NCBI RefSeq assembly: GCF_012927355.1
Contig: NZ_JABBGK010000009.1
Span: 1 to 64,000, forward strand
DNA length: 64,000 nucleotides
Source of the DNA: Rhizobium terricola
GTDB lineage: Bacteria; Pseudomonadota; Alphaproteobacteria; Rhizobiales; Rhizobiaceae
Direction: 5' to 3'
A model generated the notes under the pieces. It was given only the letters and a program-made list of their open reading frames with translations, was not told the origin of the DNA and made no database searches. The position numbers and the translations under genes were made by a program. Positions 48,592 through 57,919 of this stretch are shown piece after piece; the first letter of the stretch is position 1; each line of letters begins with the position of its first letter.

Positions 48592-51017
48592 TTCGACAGC
48601 TCCTTCCCCTGGCTCTTCCCATGGCCCTGCCCCGGGCCCTTGGTCTTGCCTTTGCCCTCGCCCTTGAGGGCGGCGACCGTCTTCTGCGCCGGCGCGACGG
48701 GCACGACGCGGATGCGGATCAGGGCGAGGATGGCGAGGCCGGTGATCATCACCACGGCGATCTCGCCGAGCGTGTCGGTGCCGCGGAAGTCGACGATGAT
48801 GACGTTGACCACGTTGGCGCCGTGGGCGATCACCTTGGAATAGGTGTTGAAGAAGTCGGTGAGCGCCGTGTCGAAGGGCACTTGCGTCGACTTCAGGAGC
48901 ATCAGCGCGAAACCGAGGCCGGCGGCAATGGCGATCGGCGCATCGATCAGCAGTTCCGGCAGGGCGCGATGGTCGCTCGGCGACAGCCTGATGCGGGTCA
49001 TCACCAGCGCCAGGATGACGACCGAAAGGGTCTCGACCATGAACTGGGTAAACGACAGGTCCGGCGCGCCGAAGAGCAGGAAGAGCACGGCCACGGCAAA
49101 TCCCTGGATGCCGAGGGAGACGATCGCCGTCAGGCGGTCGCGGGCGGCCAGCACGGCGGCGACGCCGACCAGCGCGATGACGAAGAACGAGGCCTCGTGG
49201 AAGCGCAGTTCGGCCGGCCAGGCGGGCATCGCCGGAAGCTCGCCGTAGACGAAGGGCGGGACCAGCAGCACGAGGGCCAGCAGGAAGAAGGTGAAGGTGA
49301 CATAGACCTCGAGGCGGCCGTTCTGCACGAAGCGCGTGACGGCGAAGGAGAGGCGGACGAGGCCGGCGACGAAATGGTCGAAGCCGCGGTCAGGACCGGG
49401 GCCGAGGATGTCGAGCAGGCGCACCATCAGGGCCCGCGCACGGGCAAGGCCGAGATAGATCGCAACGCCCACGATCACCGTCAGCGCCGAAAGCGCGAGC
49501 GGCAGACCGAGATGCGGCACGAGGCTGATCGTCACGGCTTCCGGCTTTCCGGCGACGGCGCTCGCCATCGGCGAGGACACGGCGGCATGGAAGGGGCCGG
49601 AGAAGATCGCGGCGCAGAGCCCCAGGATCGACAGCACGAGCGGGCCGAGCCAGAGCAGGACCGGGCCTTCATGGGCCTGTTTCGCCGTCGCGACCTTCGG
49701 GCCGAGGAAGGGTTTCAGCGCCACGGCGAAGGCAATCGCAAACATCAGCGCATTGCCGGCGATCGCCACCCCGGTGAAGACGATGGCGCGCGGATCGGGG
49801 CCGGCGAGTGCGGCATAGATCTCCTCCTTGGCGAGGAAGCCGAAGAAGGGCGGCAGGCCGGCCATCGAAACGGCGGCGAAGAGGGCGGACAGGAAGGTGA
49901 GCGGCATCGCGGCGCGCAGCCCGCCAAGCCTCGTCACGTCGCGGGTGCCGGCCTCGTGGTCGATGATGCCGGCGACCATGAAGAGCGCACCCTTGAACAG
50001 CGAATGGGCGACCAGATAGAGCACCGCCGCCTCGACCGCATAAGGCGAGCCGAAGCCGGTCAAGAGCACGAGGAGCCCGAGCGAGGCGACCGTCGTATAG
50101 GCGAGCATCAGCTTCAGGTCTGTCTGGCGGATCGCAAGGCTCGCGCCCACGAGCAGCGTGATGCCGCCGAAGAAGGGCAGCAGGATCTCCCAGGCGGGGG
50201 TCGCCCCCATCACCGGATTGAGCCGCATCAGCAGGTAGACGCCCGCCTTCACCATGGTCGCCGAATGCAGGTAGGCGGAAACCGGGGTCGGCGCCTCCAT
50301 GGCGTTGGGCAGCCAGAAATGGAAGGGGAACTGCGCCGACTTGGTGAAGGCGCCGCCGAGCACGAGGAAGAGGGCCGCGGCATAGAACGGGCTCTGGCGC
50401 AAAAGCTCGCCCGAATGCAGGAGCAGCGAGAGCTGGGTGACGCCAGTGATGTTCCAGATGAAGAAGAGGCCTGCGAGCAGCAGCAGCCCTCCCCCGCCGG
50501 TGACGACGAGGGCCTGAAGGGCGGCGCGGCGCGAGGCCTCGCGCTCATGGTCGAAGCCGATCAGCAGGAAGGAGGTGATCGAAGTCAGCTCCCAGAAGAC
50601 GAAGAGCATCAGGAAGCTGTCGGACACCACGACGCCGAGCATGGCGCCCATGAACATCAGGATGAAGGAGAAGAAGCGGCCGTGATGCGGATGGCCCTTC
50701 AGGTAGCCGCCCGCATAAAGCACGATCAGCGTTCCGATACCGGTGATCAGCAGCGCGAAGGTGAGCGACAGGCCGTCGAGATACCACGAAAAGGAAAGGC
50801 TCAGGCTCGGCACCCAGGCATAGCCGCCGGTGACGACCTCGCCATTGGCGATCTCGGGGACGAAACGGAGGAAATGGACAAAGGCGGCGAGCGGCGCGAG
50901 CGCCAGCAGCCAGGCGGCGCCGGCACCAAGACGGGCGGTCACGACAGGGGCCAGCAGCGCGCCGGCAAAGGGCAGAAGCATTGCCGTCAATGTCAGTCCG
51001 GCGACGTCGTTGAGCAT
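48588..51017 (-). CDS. mnhA: Na+/H+ antiporter subunit A (Mrp/Mnh)
   Basis: The largest Mrp subunit, 809 residues with about twenty membrane helices. The N-terminal two thirds is NuoL-like (VVSDSFLMLFVFWELTSITSFLLIGF; GGAFTKSAQFPFHFWLPNAM with the conserved Lys). The C-terminal part has the MbhE/DUF4040-like segment (AARDRLTAIVSLGIQGFAVAVLFLLFGAPDLSFTQFMVETL). It ends in a charged Gly/Lys tail. The ATG at 51017 (MLND) has AGGG six bases upstream; an ATG two codons earlier is too close to it. It is the first gene of the operon and likely transcribed from the region 51030-51240. Confidence 0.96.
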   Translation of the reverse strand: MLNDVAGLTLTAMLLPFAGALLAPVVTARLGAGAAWLLALAPLAAFVHFLRFVPEIANGEVVTGGYAWVPSLSLSFSWYLDGLSLTFALLITGIGTLIVLYAGGYLKGHPHHGRFFSFILMFMGAMLGVVVSDSFLMLFVFWELTSITSFLLIGFDHEREASRRAALQALVVTGGGGLLLLAGLFFIWNITGVTQLSLLLHSGELLRQSPFYAAALFLVLGGAFTKSAQFPFHFWLPNAMEAPTPVSAYLHSATMVKAGVYLLMRLNPVMGATPAWEILLPFFGGITLLVGASLAIRQTDLKLMLAYTTVASLGLLVLLTGFGSPYAVEAAVLYLVAHSLFKGALFMVAGIIDHEAGTRDVTRLGGLRAAMPLTFLSALFAAVSMAGLPPFFGFLAKEEIYAALAGPDPRAIVFTGVAIAGNALMFAIAFAVALKPFLGPKVATAKQAHEGPVLLWLGPLVLSILGLCAAIFSGPFHAAVSSPMASAVAGKPEAVTISLVPHLGLPLALSALTVIVGVAIYLGLARARALMVRLLDILGPGPDRGFDHFVAGLVRLSFAVTRFVQNGRLEVYVTFTFFLLALVLLVPPFVYGELPAMPAWPAELRFHEASFFVIALVGVAAVLAARDRLTAIVSLGIQGFAVAVLFLLFGAPDLSFTQFMVETLSVVILALVMTRIRLSPSDHRALPELLIDAPIAIAAGLGFALMLLKSTQVPFDTALTDFFNTYSKVIAHGANVVNVIIVDFRGTDTLGEIAVVMITGLAILALIRIRVVPVAPAQKTVAALKGEGKGKTKGPGQGHGKSQGKELSK

Positions 51018-51257
51018 GCCCATCCCTGATCAAACATGAAACAACCCGCCCTAGAAGAACGACGGAACGAGCGTCCCGTGTTAGGGCAAAGACAGACGCG
51101 CCTCAAGAAAAAACGGGAGAAACCCTTTTCACATCGGCGTTTATCCGGGGATTTCCGGCAGGCACCACCGGTTGAGTGCCAATCCAGCGGGATCGAGGGG
51201 AATTGCCGCGAAACGATCGCCACCCTATCTATGGACCCAGACAAGGGAGCTTTACCA

Positions 51258-51668
51258 ATGAGCGACATGACCAAGCCGAAGATCGAGAAGTCCGATGCCG
51301 AATGGCGCGAGCAGCTGACGCCGGATCAATATCGCATCCTGCGGGAGCACGGCACGGAGCGGGCGTTTACCGGTCCCTACTGGGACAGTTTCGAAAAGGG
51401 CCTCTATCGCTGCGCGGCCTGCGATACGCCGCTCTTTTATTCCGACACGAAGTTCGACGCGGGCTGCGGCTGGCCGAGTTATTTCGAACCGGTCTCGCCG
51501 GACGCCGTCACCGAACATCGCGACATGTCGTTCGGCATGGTCAGGACCGAAATCCGCTGCGCCACCTGCGGCGGCCATCTCGGCCACGTCTTCCCCGACG
51601 GCCCGAAGCCGACAGGGCTGCGCTACTGCATCAACGGGCATTCGATGGTGTTCGAACCGGTGGAGTGA
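51258..51668 (+). CDS. msrB: Peptide-methionine (R)-S-oxide reductase
   Basis: The 136-residue enzyme repairs oxidised methionine (R form) in proteins using thioredoxin. Zinc-binding CAAC (about 46) and CATC (about 95) and the catalytic cysteine in RYCINGHSM are present, along with the family segments GWPSYFEP and RCATCGGHLGHVFPDGP. GGGAGC before the ATG at 51258 supports the start. It is cytoplasmic (no signal peptide), single-domain and alone, divergent from the Mrp operon. Confidence 0.97.
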   Translation: MSDMTKPKIEKSDAEWREQLTPDQYRILREHGTERAFTGPYWDSFEKGLYRCAACDTPLFYSDTKFDAGCGWPSYFEPVSPDAVTEHRDMSFGMVRTEIRCATCGGHLGHVFPDGPKPTGLRYCINGHSMVFEPVE

Positions 51669-51720
51669 GGGGTACTGGGCGGGCATCGCTTTTCGGTGTG
51701 CCGCCGTCGCATTGATGTCC

Positions 51721-51951
51721 ACCCCCCTCTGCCCTGCCGGGCATCTCCCCCTCAAGGGGGGAGATCGGACTGCAGACCGCTTCGCGCCGTTATCAGGTTT
51801 GAATCTGGCGCGTCGGTTCTGTACCACACACAGGCCCACCCATCCAACGAACCGCAAACTCGCGGAGCCTTGACGAAGTCCATTGGCCGAGCGGGCACGT
51901 CTTGCCAATCTCCCCCTTGAGGGGGTGATGCCCGGCAGGGCAGAGGGGGGT
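51721..51951. repeat. MITE-like element (family A)
   Basis: The 231-bp element has the same ends as the copy in the Mrp operon: ACCCCCCTCTGCCCTGCCGG on the left, CCCGGCAGGGCAGAGGGGGGT on the right, and inner palindromes CTCCCCCTCAAGGGGGGAGA and its partner. The core of about 140 bp has no gene. It lies 52 bases after msrB. Confidence 0.85.
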
Positions 51952-52085
51952 ACGCGGCAACGAGCAGCACCGCACCCGTGCTGTTAGGCGGCCCACGCAC
52001 CGCCCGCCTTTCCCATTCTCTTCCATCAGGACTTTTTCAATCCCTCGAGGGTAAGGTGCGGCCAGACTGATAAGGAGCATGCGCG

Positions 52086-52232
52086 ATGAGCAATGTCGTC
52101 GAATTCAAGAAGCCGCCGAAGCCGAAGGAGCCGAAAAAGCCCAATCCGGCCCTGCGCAAGGTCTTGATCGGCCTGGGCGTCGTTGCCGCCTTCGCTCTCG
52201 CCTGGGCCTATTTCCAGTTCGTCGGCGGCTGA
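52086..52232 (+). CDS. Small single-helix membrane protein
   Basis: A 48-residue protein: a basic/proline-rich N-terminus (VVEFKKPPKPKEPKKP) followed by one membrane helix (LIGLGVVAAFALAWAYFQFV) and a stop at 52230-52232. AAGGAG eight bases before the ATG is a strong ribosome site, which supports it despite its length. Its last 25 bases overlap the end of the convergent AraC-type gene. Small rhizobial proteins of this type are common but not characterised. Confidence 0.65.
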   Translation: MSNVVEFKKPPKPKEPKKPNPALRKVLIGLGVVAAFALAWAYFQFVGG

Positions 52233-53296
52233 GCAGCCAGGTCCGTGCGGTCGGCGACGGCCTGTTCTGCGCGCCAGCGCGTCGGGCTGAGACCCGTCAC
52301 CCGCAGAAACTCCCGATTGAAGTTCGACTTCGTCATGAAACCCGCCTCGAAGACGACGCGGGTGACCGGCATATCCGTTTCCGAGAGGAGCCGACAGGCC
52401 TCGGCAACGCGGAAATTGTTGACGTATTGCGAGACGCTCATACCATGGACGCGGTTGACCGCATGCGAGACCGCACGGGAGGGTAGCCCCATCCGGCGGG
52501 CGAGCTTGCCGAGATTGAGGCCGGTGTCGGCATAGAGGCGCCGCTCGTGCACCAGCCGGTCGAGACCGGCGGCGATGGCCTCGTCCTCGCCCGACGTTTC
52601 GGGCGTCGCCACATCCGTCGTGCCGCCATCCTCCGGAGCCCCCTCCTGCGCCTCGCCCGAGCCTTCTTCCGTGCCGGCAACGACCGCGGCAATCCCGAGC
52701 AGGAAGAGGATGACCGTCGTCGCCGCCGACACCACCATTGCGGAATGCTGTCCGCCGCCGAGGGCGAAGTCGAGGCTGATGACGATGTCGGTGAGCGCCG
52801 ACGAGACGAGGGCCAGGGCGGCGAGCACCAGCGAACGATGGGAGCGCAGCGATCCGTCGAGGCGCGAGGCGACCAGCCCGTCGGTGCCGAGGCGGGCGAG
52901 CCAGGCCAGGCCCGCGCCATAACAGAGGAACTCGGCAATGATCAGAAGATCGACCGCGTTGCGCCACAGAAGAAGCAATCCGCACAGGGCGATCGTCGGC
53001 AGGAGATGCGGCCAGTCGCGAACCGAAATGCCGCTTGCTCCATCGCGGGCCAGATCGCGGAAGGCCAGATAGGTCAACGGCGGCACAAGGCTCGCCAGGA
53101 TCGACAGAAGCGGCAGGATGCCCATGACGCCATAGCCCCAGCGCAATCCGACCAGCAGGGTCTGCACGGCATAGAGCGCCACGAGCAGGACGAAGAGGTG
53201 ATTGCGCGCCAGGCTTTCGCGCCCCTGCAGCAGGAGCCGCACGAGAAAGGTTGCAAGGAAAAGCGATACGGCGAAGGACAGCGGGACGAAGATCAT
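52208..53296 (-). CDS. AraC-family regulator with N-terminal membrane domain
   Basis: The 362-residue protein starts with about seven membrane helices (residues 1-225), then a disordered acidic linker (EEGSGEAQEGAPEDGG) and a C-terminal AraC HTH_18 domain (LGKLARRMGLPSRAVSHAVNRVHG, TRVVFEAGFMTKSNFNREFLRVTG). The M at 53296 (MIFVPLSFAV) begins the hydrophobic part; the frame is open further upstream, without a clear ribosome site. Membrane-bound AraC regulators sense extracytoplasmic signals. The divergent gene (53450-54187) is a likely target. Confidence 0.9.
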   Translation of the reverse strand: MIFVPLSFAVSLFLATFLVRLLLQGRESLARNHLFVLLVALYAVQTLLVGLRWGYGVMGILPLLSILASLVPPLTYLAFRDLARDGASGISVRDWPHLLPTIALCGLLLLWRNAVDLLIIAEFLCYGAGLAWLARLGTDGLVASRLDGSLRSHRSLVLAALALVSSALTDIVISLDFALGGGQHSAMVVSAATTVILFLLGIAAVVAGTEEGSGEAQEGAPEDGGTTDVATPETSGEDEAIAAGLDRLVHERRLYADTGLNLGKLARRMGLPSRAVSHAVNRVHGMSVSQYVNNFRVAEACRLLSETDMPVTRVVFEAGFMTKSNFNREFLRVTGLSPTRWRAEQAVADRTDLAAQPPTNWK

Positions 53297-53449
53297 GGGC
53301 AACAGGAGGGCAAGGGTGGAGCGAATGGTCCGGTGACGCCGATATGGCCCGAAATCGCGTTCGAGGTCGACCTCAAACGCGATCAAGGTCGTCCGGCAGG
53401 CGCAAGACATGCTCGATGGGGGCAGTCCCCCACCAAAGGAGCATCACCG

Positions 53450-54187
53450 ATGAAACCGAAAACCATCCTTTTCTCCGTCGCCGGCACCATCCTCGCCCTC
53501 GCGCTGATCGATGCCGGCGTCGCCTTCATTTCCAGCCGCGACAGCCTTGCCGGGCCGGTTGACCTCTCCAGGGTCTCGGCCATCCGGGTCGAAGGATCCG
53601 CAAGCGACATCCGGATCTCGACCGCGGCAAGCGGCCCGCATGTCGCCGAACTTAAGGGCACGCGTCACGGCTGGGGCGCGATCTGGCATTCGGGCTGGTT
53701 CTCCGACGCCTGCCCGGCCAACGGCAACCTGCGGATCGACGGCAATACCCTGATCGTCGACGTGGGCTCGAGGCCGCGCCTGTTCGACTGGTCGGACTGC
53801 ACGATGGAGCTCACAGCCCATCTCCCATCCGGCGCGGCGGTCGTCGTCGACCAGAAGGCGGCGCGCACACGGCTCGACGGCGATTTCTCCGTGGTCGACA
53901 TCCGCAGCGATGCCGGCGACGTGACGGTCGACGGGCACGCCGACAGCCTGACGCTTTCGGGTGCGGCGCTGCGGGCCCGGATCACCTATCAGCGGGTGAT
54001 GCAGAACGAGGCGATCGCGATCTCCGGCAAGATGCTCGACGCGACGCTGCGCTTCGTGCAGCCGACCACGATCAGCTACCTGGTGGAGGCAACGGCGTCC
54101 TTCGTCGACAGCGCGCTACCGAACACGCCGGGGGCGAAACCGTCGATCACCATCCGCGGCGAGATGCTGCGCGCACGGATCGAGTGA
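53450..54187 (+). CDS. Exported beta-rich protein (DUF2807/DUF4097-like)
   Basis: A 245-residue protein with a signal peptide or anchor (MKPKTILFSVAGTILALALI) and a repetitive beta pattern (ADSLTLSGAALRARITY, LRIDGNTLIVDVGSR, VVDIRSDAGDVTVDG) resembling the adhesin-like beta-helix of DUF2807/4097 proteins. AAGGAG precedes the ATG at 53450. It is divergent from the membrane AraC-type regulator with about 150 bases between starts. Function unknown; an extracytoplasmic sensor or structural role is possible. Confidence 0.83.
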   Translation: MKPKTILFSVAGTILALALIDAGVAFISSRDSLAGPVDLSRVSAIRVEGSASDIRISTAASGPHVAELKGTRHGWGAIWHSGWFSDACPANGNLRIDGNTLIVDVGSRPRLFDWSDCTMELTAHLPSGAAVVVDQKAARTRLDGDFSVVDIRSDAGDVTVDGHADSLTLSGAALRARITYQRVMQNEAIAISGKMLDATLRFVQPTTISYLVEATASFVDSALPNTPGAKPSITIRGEMLRARIE

Positions 54188-54229
54188 CAGGCGCTGGTGC
54201 GGCGGCGGCGGCATCTGTCGATGCCAACG

Positions 54230-54382
54230 GCCCCTCATCCGCCTGCCGGCACCTTCTCCCCATGATCATGGGGAGAAGGGACAAGCGGCACCGCCGTGGG
54301 CCGTCCCCTCTCCCCGCCTGCGGGGGTCCGAAGGACGGGTCGAGACACGCGGCTCGACCCCGGTCTGGTCAGCGTGAGGGGC
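54230..54382. repeat. Intergenic repeat element (family B), variant
   Basis: Starts GCCCCTCATCCGCCTGCCGG, has the hairpin TTCTCCCCATGATCATGGGG, and ends GCGTGAGGGGC. The second internal hairpin is replaced by about 50 different bases, so this copy is a variant. No gene lies between 54188 and 54520. Confidence 0.75.
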
Positions 54383-54520
54383 GAAGCTGGGGTGCGCGAC
54401 AGCGGAACAGGGCCGGATCCCTCGACCGAAAGGGAGCGTCGTCGCCTTCACGCTTGCCTCGGCCATTTCAAGCTTGTCGGAGGCCGAGCGGGCAGATCCG
54501 TCAGCGAAAGATCTCCAGCC

Positions 54521-55582
54521 TCAGCCGTGGCTGTGGCTGTGATGCAGGTCGGGATAGTGCGGATGCTTGTGGCGGAGCGGCTCGTGGCGATGCCAGTGGG
54601 AATGCGGCTCGGTGACCGGGCCGTCATGGCTGTGCCGGTGGTGCTCGTCATGCACATGGGCATGGTCGTGCGCCAGCGCGTCGTGGCTGTGTTCGTGCTC
54701 GTGCCGTTCGGTCAGATGCAGCCAGAGGCCGAAAGCCATCAGCAGGCCGGCCGATACCAGCCCGGGCGTCACAGTCTCGCGGAACATCAGCACCGACACA
54801 AGCGCGCCGATGAAGGGCGCGAGCGAGAAATAGGCGCCCGTCCGGGCCGCGCCGAGGTGGCGCAAGCCCAGCATGAACATGACCAGGCTGAGCCCAATGC
54901 CGAGGAAGCCGACGACGGCGCCGGCGCCGACAAGCGTCGCGGGCGGCCAGGCGGCGCCGAAGGCGAGCGCCAGCGTCAGGTTGGTGCAGCCGGCGACCAG
55001 CCCCTTGATCATGGCGATCTGCACGGGATCGGCAGACGACAGCTTGCGCGTCAGGTTGTTGTCGATGCCCCAGCACAGGCAGGCGGCCGCGACGAAGAGG
55101 CCGCCCGCGTCGAGGCTCAGCCCCGCGCCGTTCCAGGACAGGAGCATCGCACCGGCGAGAATGGCCGCCGCGCCGAGAAGCAGGCGCCGGTCGACATTTT
55201 CGCGAAAGACCAGCCAGGCAATCGCCATCGTGGCCAGTCCTTCGAGATTGAGAAGCAGCGAGGCCGAGGCGGCGGTGGTCAGGGACAGGCCGAGCATCAG
55301 GAAGAGCGGCCCGAGCACGCCGCCGAAGAGGACGACCGCCGCAAGCCAGGGCCGGTCGCGGCGGGACAGCGGTGCCTCCTCATTGGGCAGGCCGAGCGCG
55401 ACACGGGCCCGGGCGAGGACGGCAAGGCCGAGGCCGGCGCCGAGATAGAGAATGCCCGCCAGAAGCCACGGATCGATCGCGCCGACCAGCAGCTTGGACA
55501 GGGGCGCCGACAGGCCGAAGAGAAGGGCCGATCCGAGCGCCAGCGGCACGCCGGGCCAGAGATGGGAGTGCGAATGCGCCAT
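54521..55582 (-). CDS. DMT-family (EamA) transporter with histidine-rich tails
   Basis: The 353-residue protein has ten membrane helices in two EamA repeats (LALGSALLFGLSAPLSKLL; LFVAAACLCWGIDNNLTRKL). It starts MAHSHSHLW and its last 62 residues contain 23 histidines (EHEHSHDALAHDHAHVHDEH is typical). Such tails are known in nickel/cobalt and zinc transporters and metallochaperones but are unusual in DMT proteins, which mostly export amino acids or drugs. Metal export or metal-regulated transport is inference. The ATG at 55582 begins the His stretch directly. Confidence 0.92.
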   Translation of the reverse strand: MAHSHSHLWPGVPLALGSALLFGLSAPLSKLLVGAIDPWLLAGILYLGAGLGLAVLARARVALGLPNEEAPLSRRDRPWLAAVVLFGGVLGPLFLMLGLSLTTAASASLLLNLEGLATMAIAWLVFRENVDRRLLLGAAAILAGAMLLSWNGAGLSLDAGGLFVAAACLCWGIDNNLTRKLSSADPVQIAMIKGLVAGCTNLTLALAFGAAWPPATLVGAGAVVGFLGIGLSLVMFMLGLRHLGAARTGAYFSLAPFIGALVSVLMFRETVTPGLVSAGLLMAFGLWLHLTERHEHEHSHDALAHDHAHVHDEHHRHSHDGPVTEPHSHWHRHEPLRHKHPHYPDLHHSHSHG

Positions 55583-55681
55583 GGCGAGGGGTCTCCGGAA
55601 AGGTGCCGCAGCCTAGGCGGAAGTCGCCCCCGCCGCAAGCCGGGACAGCCGCCCCGACCGGCTCAAGCCGCCCCATGAGCC

Positions 55682-56182
55682 TTACAGCTTCAGTTCCATC
55701 GCGGCGAGATCGAGCCAGCGGCCGAATTTCTGGCCGACCTCGCGGTGAATGCCGACGAGGCGGAAGCCGAGGCGTTCGTGAAGGGCGATCGACGCTGCGT
55801 TGCCGGCCTCGATGGCGGCGATCATCACATGCAGGTCGGCGGCGCGTGCCCGCTCGATCAGCGCCAGCATCAGCGCCTTGCCGAGGCCGGCGCCGCGGCT
55901 GTCCTTGTCGACATAGACCGAATGCTCGACGGTGTGGCGATAGCCATCGAAGGCGCGCCAGTCGCCATAGGAGGCATAACCCGCGACCCGGCCGCCGACC
56001 TCGGCGACGAGCACCGGAAAGCCCTTGGCGCGGCGCAGTTCCAGCCAGACGCGACGGTTGTCGACGTCGATCAGCACGTCGTTCCAGATCGCCGTCGTGT
56101 GCTCGACGGCGTGGTTGTAGATGTCGCGGATGGCGGCAAGATCGGCTTCGCCGGCGTCGCGGATGAGGATGGCTTGCTGCAT
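55682..56182 (-). CDS. GNAT-family N-acetyltransferase (phosphinothricin acetyltransferase-like)
   Basis: The 166-residue enzyme contains IRDAGEADLAAIRDIYNHAVEHTTAIWND at its N-terminus, the acetyl-CoA binding YVDKDSRGAGLGKALM motif and MIAAIEAGNAASIALHERLGFRLVG, as in phosphinothricin N-acetyltransferase (Pat/Bar) relatives. It should acetylate an amino group on a small molecule, often methionine sulfone or an antibiotic-like compound; the true substrate is unknown. The start at 56182 has AGGGC upstream. Confidence 0.93.
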   Translation of the reverse strand: MQQAILIRDAGEADLAAIRDIYNHAVEHTTAIWNDVLIDVDNRRVWLELRRAKGFPVLVAEVGGRVAGYASYGDWRAFDGYRHTVEHSVYVDKDSRGAGLGKALMLALIERARAADLHVMIAAIEAGNAASIALHERLGFRLVGIHREVGQKFGRWLDLAAMELKL

Positions 56183-56373
56183 CGGGGTGCCCTGATGGGA
56201 AGATCGGTGACGCTCCCTAGACCTGGCATGGCGGAACTGTAAAGCAAAATTGCCGCCTCGGCCTTGCCCCCCGCCGACCACCTATCGGCAGAATACTCTC
56301 GTCTGCCCGCCAACACCCATTCGCAGGCGACCTTTAAAACCGGCTTCCCGAGGGGCAGATGCAGGTGCGGCCG

Positions 56374-56793
56374 TTACCCGTTGTCAGTTCGCCTTCGAAC
56401 CAGTCCGACCGCATGGGCCAATGCCTGAGAAGCCATCAGGAAGAACGAGGACATGACGACGGCGCCAAGGGGCTGGAGCGCATTGCCAGTGTCGTGCACC
56501 ACGATTTCCATGAGCCGTCGATATAGCTCCGGACCAAGCTGCTCGTCGCTGGCGAAAGACTGGACGCCGTCCGCATCGTAAACGCTGACACGCCAGAGCG
56601 CATATGCGTGGACGAACTCCGACAGCCCCCAGATGGTCAGGACGGACACCAGGAACACGCCGAAAAACCTCAGCCACCTCATCTTGCCGTCCCGACGCCA
56701 GAAGCCGAGAAGCGCCAGCATGGTCGTGGCGATGAAGATCAATATCAACGAAAACGGCCAGCCATGCTCCACCACAAGCAATTCAAAATTCAT
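56374..56793 (-). CDS. Three-helix membrane protein of unknown function
   Basis: 139 residues from the ATG at 56793. Membrane helices are at about 10-30, 44-65 and 105-128 (SLILIFIATTMLALLGF, FGVFLVSVLTIWGL, AVVMSSFFLMASQAL). Between helices two and three is a soluble loop (VYDADGVQSFASDEQLGPELYRRLMEI). No recognised family. A base composition slightly poorer in GC than neighbours may indicate transfer. Confidence 0.7.
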   Translation of the reverse strand: MNFELLVVEHGWPFSLILIFIATTMLALLGFWRRDGKMRWLRFFGVFLVSVLTIWGLSEFVHAYALWRVSVYDADGVQSFASDEQLGPELYRRLMEIVVHDTGNALQPLGAVVMSSFFLMASQALAHAVGLVRRRTDNG

Positions 56794-57011
56794 TTCTTCA
56801 ATCCGGAAACAACATGAAATTGACGGTCGCCCCTGCCCCATTGACGAGGGGGGCGCGTGAAGAACGACGAAAACCTCTCGTCCGCCGATCGGAAAACCGG
56901 GATCGACGGGAGAATGATCACGCCACGCCCAAGCCGTCAACGGCGGCTCGTGAAAGATGGCAGGAGACGGACGCCCTCAGCGGCAATAGAGAGCCGGATG
57001 GAAATGCCCGC

Positions 57012-57665
57012 TCAATGGCCGATGGCAGTGACCACGGCGGAGTAGTGCACGGCGGCGGCGGTGACGACGAAGCCGTGCCAGATGGCGTTCTGGAAGCGCA
57101 GGCGTTCCCAGACGTGGAAGATGACGCCGGCGGAATAGATGCAGCCGCCGATGATGATCAGGAGCACGGTGATGCCGGGCAGCGTCTTCGAAATCGGGCC
57201 GAGCGCCATCGCCCCGCTCCAGCCCATGGCGAGGTAGAGCAGGATGGCCAGCTTGTCGTAGCGACCGGGGAAACGGCACTTCAGGTAGATGCCGACGAAG
57301 GCGGTCGCCCAAATGCCGAACAGCAGCGTCAGGATCACCCAGTCATGGGAGCCCTTGACCAGGAAGGGCGTATAGGTCGCGGCGATCAGCACGAAGATCG
57401 CCGAATGGTCGAAGCGGCGCAGGATCCACTTGGTGCGCGAATGCGGCCACATGTTGTAGGTGAAGGACACGGCGAGCGCGATGACGAGGCCGAGACCATA
57501 GATCCAGGCGGCAGCCATTTCGGCATAGCTCGTCCAGACGGTGGCGTAGAAGATCAGGGCCGTGGCCCCGATCAGCGCGAAGACCACGCCGACGCCGTGG
57601 ACGATGCCATCGGCCACCAGCTCGTGAAAATCATAGGCGCGCCCGAAGCGGAAATGGTCGGTCAT
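57012..57665 (-). CDS. Hemolysin III/PAQR-family membrane protein
   Basis: The 217-residue protein has seven membrane helices and the family's conserved residues: ELVADGIVHGVGVVFALIG near the start, FDHSAIFVLIAATYTPF, and IYSAGVIFHVWERLRFQNAIWHGFVV with the zinc-coordinating histidines. The PAQR/hemolysin III family includes adiponectin receptors with hydrolase-type zinc sites; bacterial members' physiological role is unclear. It stands alone; the start at 57665 (MTDHFRFGRAYD) fits the family. Confidence 0.93.
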   Translation of the reverse strand: MTDHFRFGRAYDFHELVADGIVHGVGVVFALIGATALIFYATVWTSYAEMAAAWIYGLGLVIALAVSFTYNMWPHSRTKWILRRFDHSAIFVLIAATYTPFLVKGSHDWVILTLLFGIWATAFVGIYLKCRFPGRYDKLAILLYLAMGWSGAMALGPISKTLPGITVLLIIIGGCIYSAGVIFHVWERLRFQNAIWHGFVVTAAAVHYSAVVTAIGH

Positions 57666-57919
57666 GGCGTGTCAGTCCCAAAAGCCCGGATCGAAAAGAC
57701 GATCATGACTCATCATGTGCAAATTTCCAGTTACCTTATCGGGTGGCGGCGATCGGGAAAAGGGCCGAGGCCTTCACCTTGTGTCGCAGGCACTCCCTGT
57801 TCGTGAGGCGTCCGCCGGGAAGGATCGGGCTCCCACGGCAAAACCGCTATACAGGCCGACGCGGCATGTTCTAACATCCGCGGCATTGCCATCCCGAGCT
57901 TTCGATCAAGGAATATTCG

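Noticed and set aside
48621..51029. Long plus-strand open frame opposite mnhA
   Set aside because: Antisense shadow of mnhA, with a highly charged, low-complexity translation. mnhA has the full family pattern.
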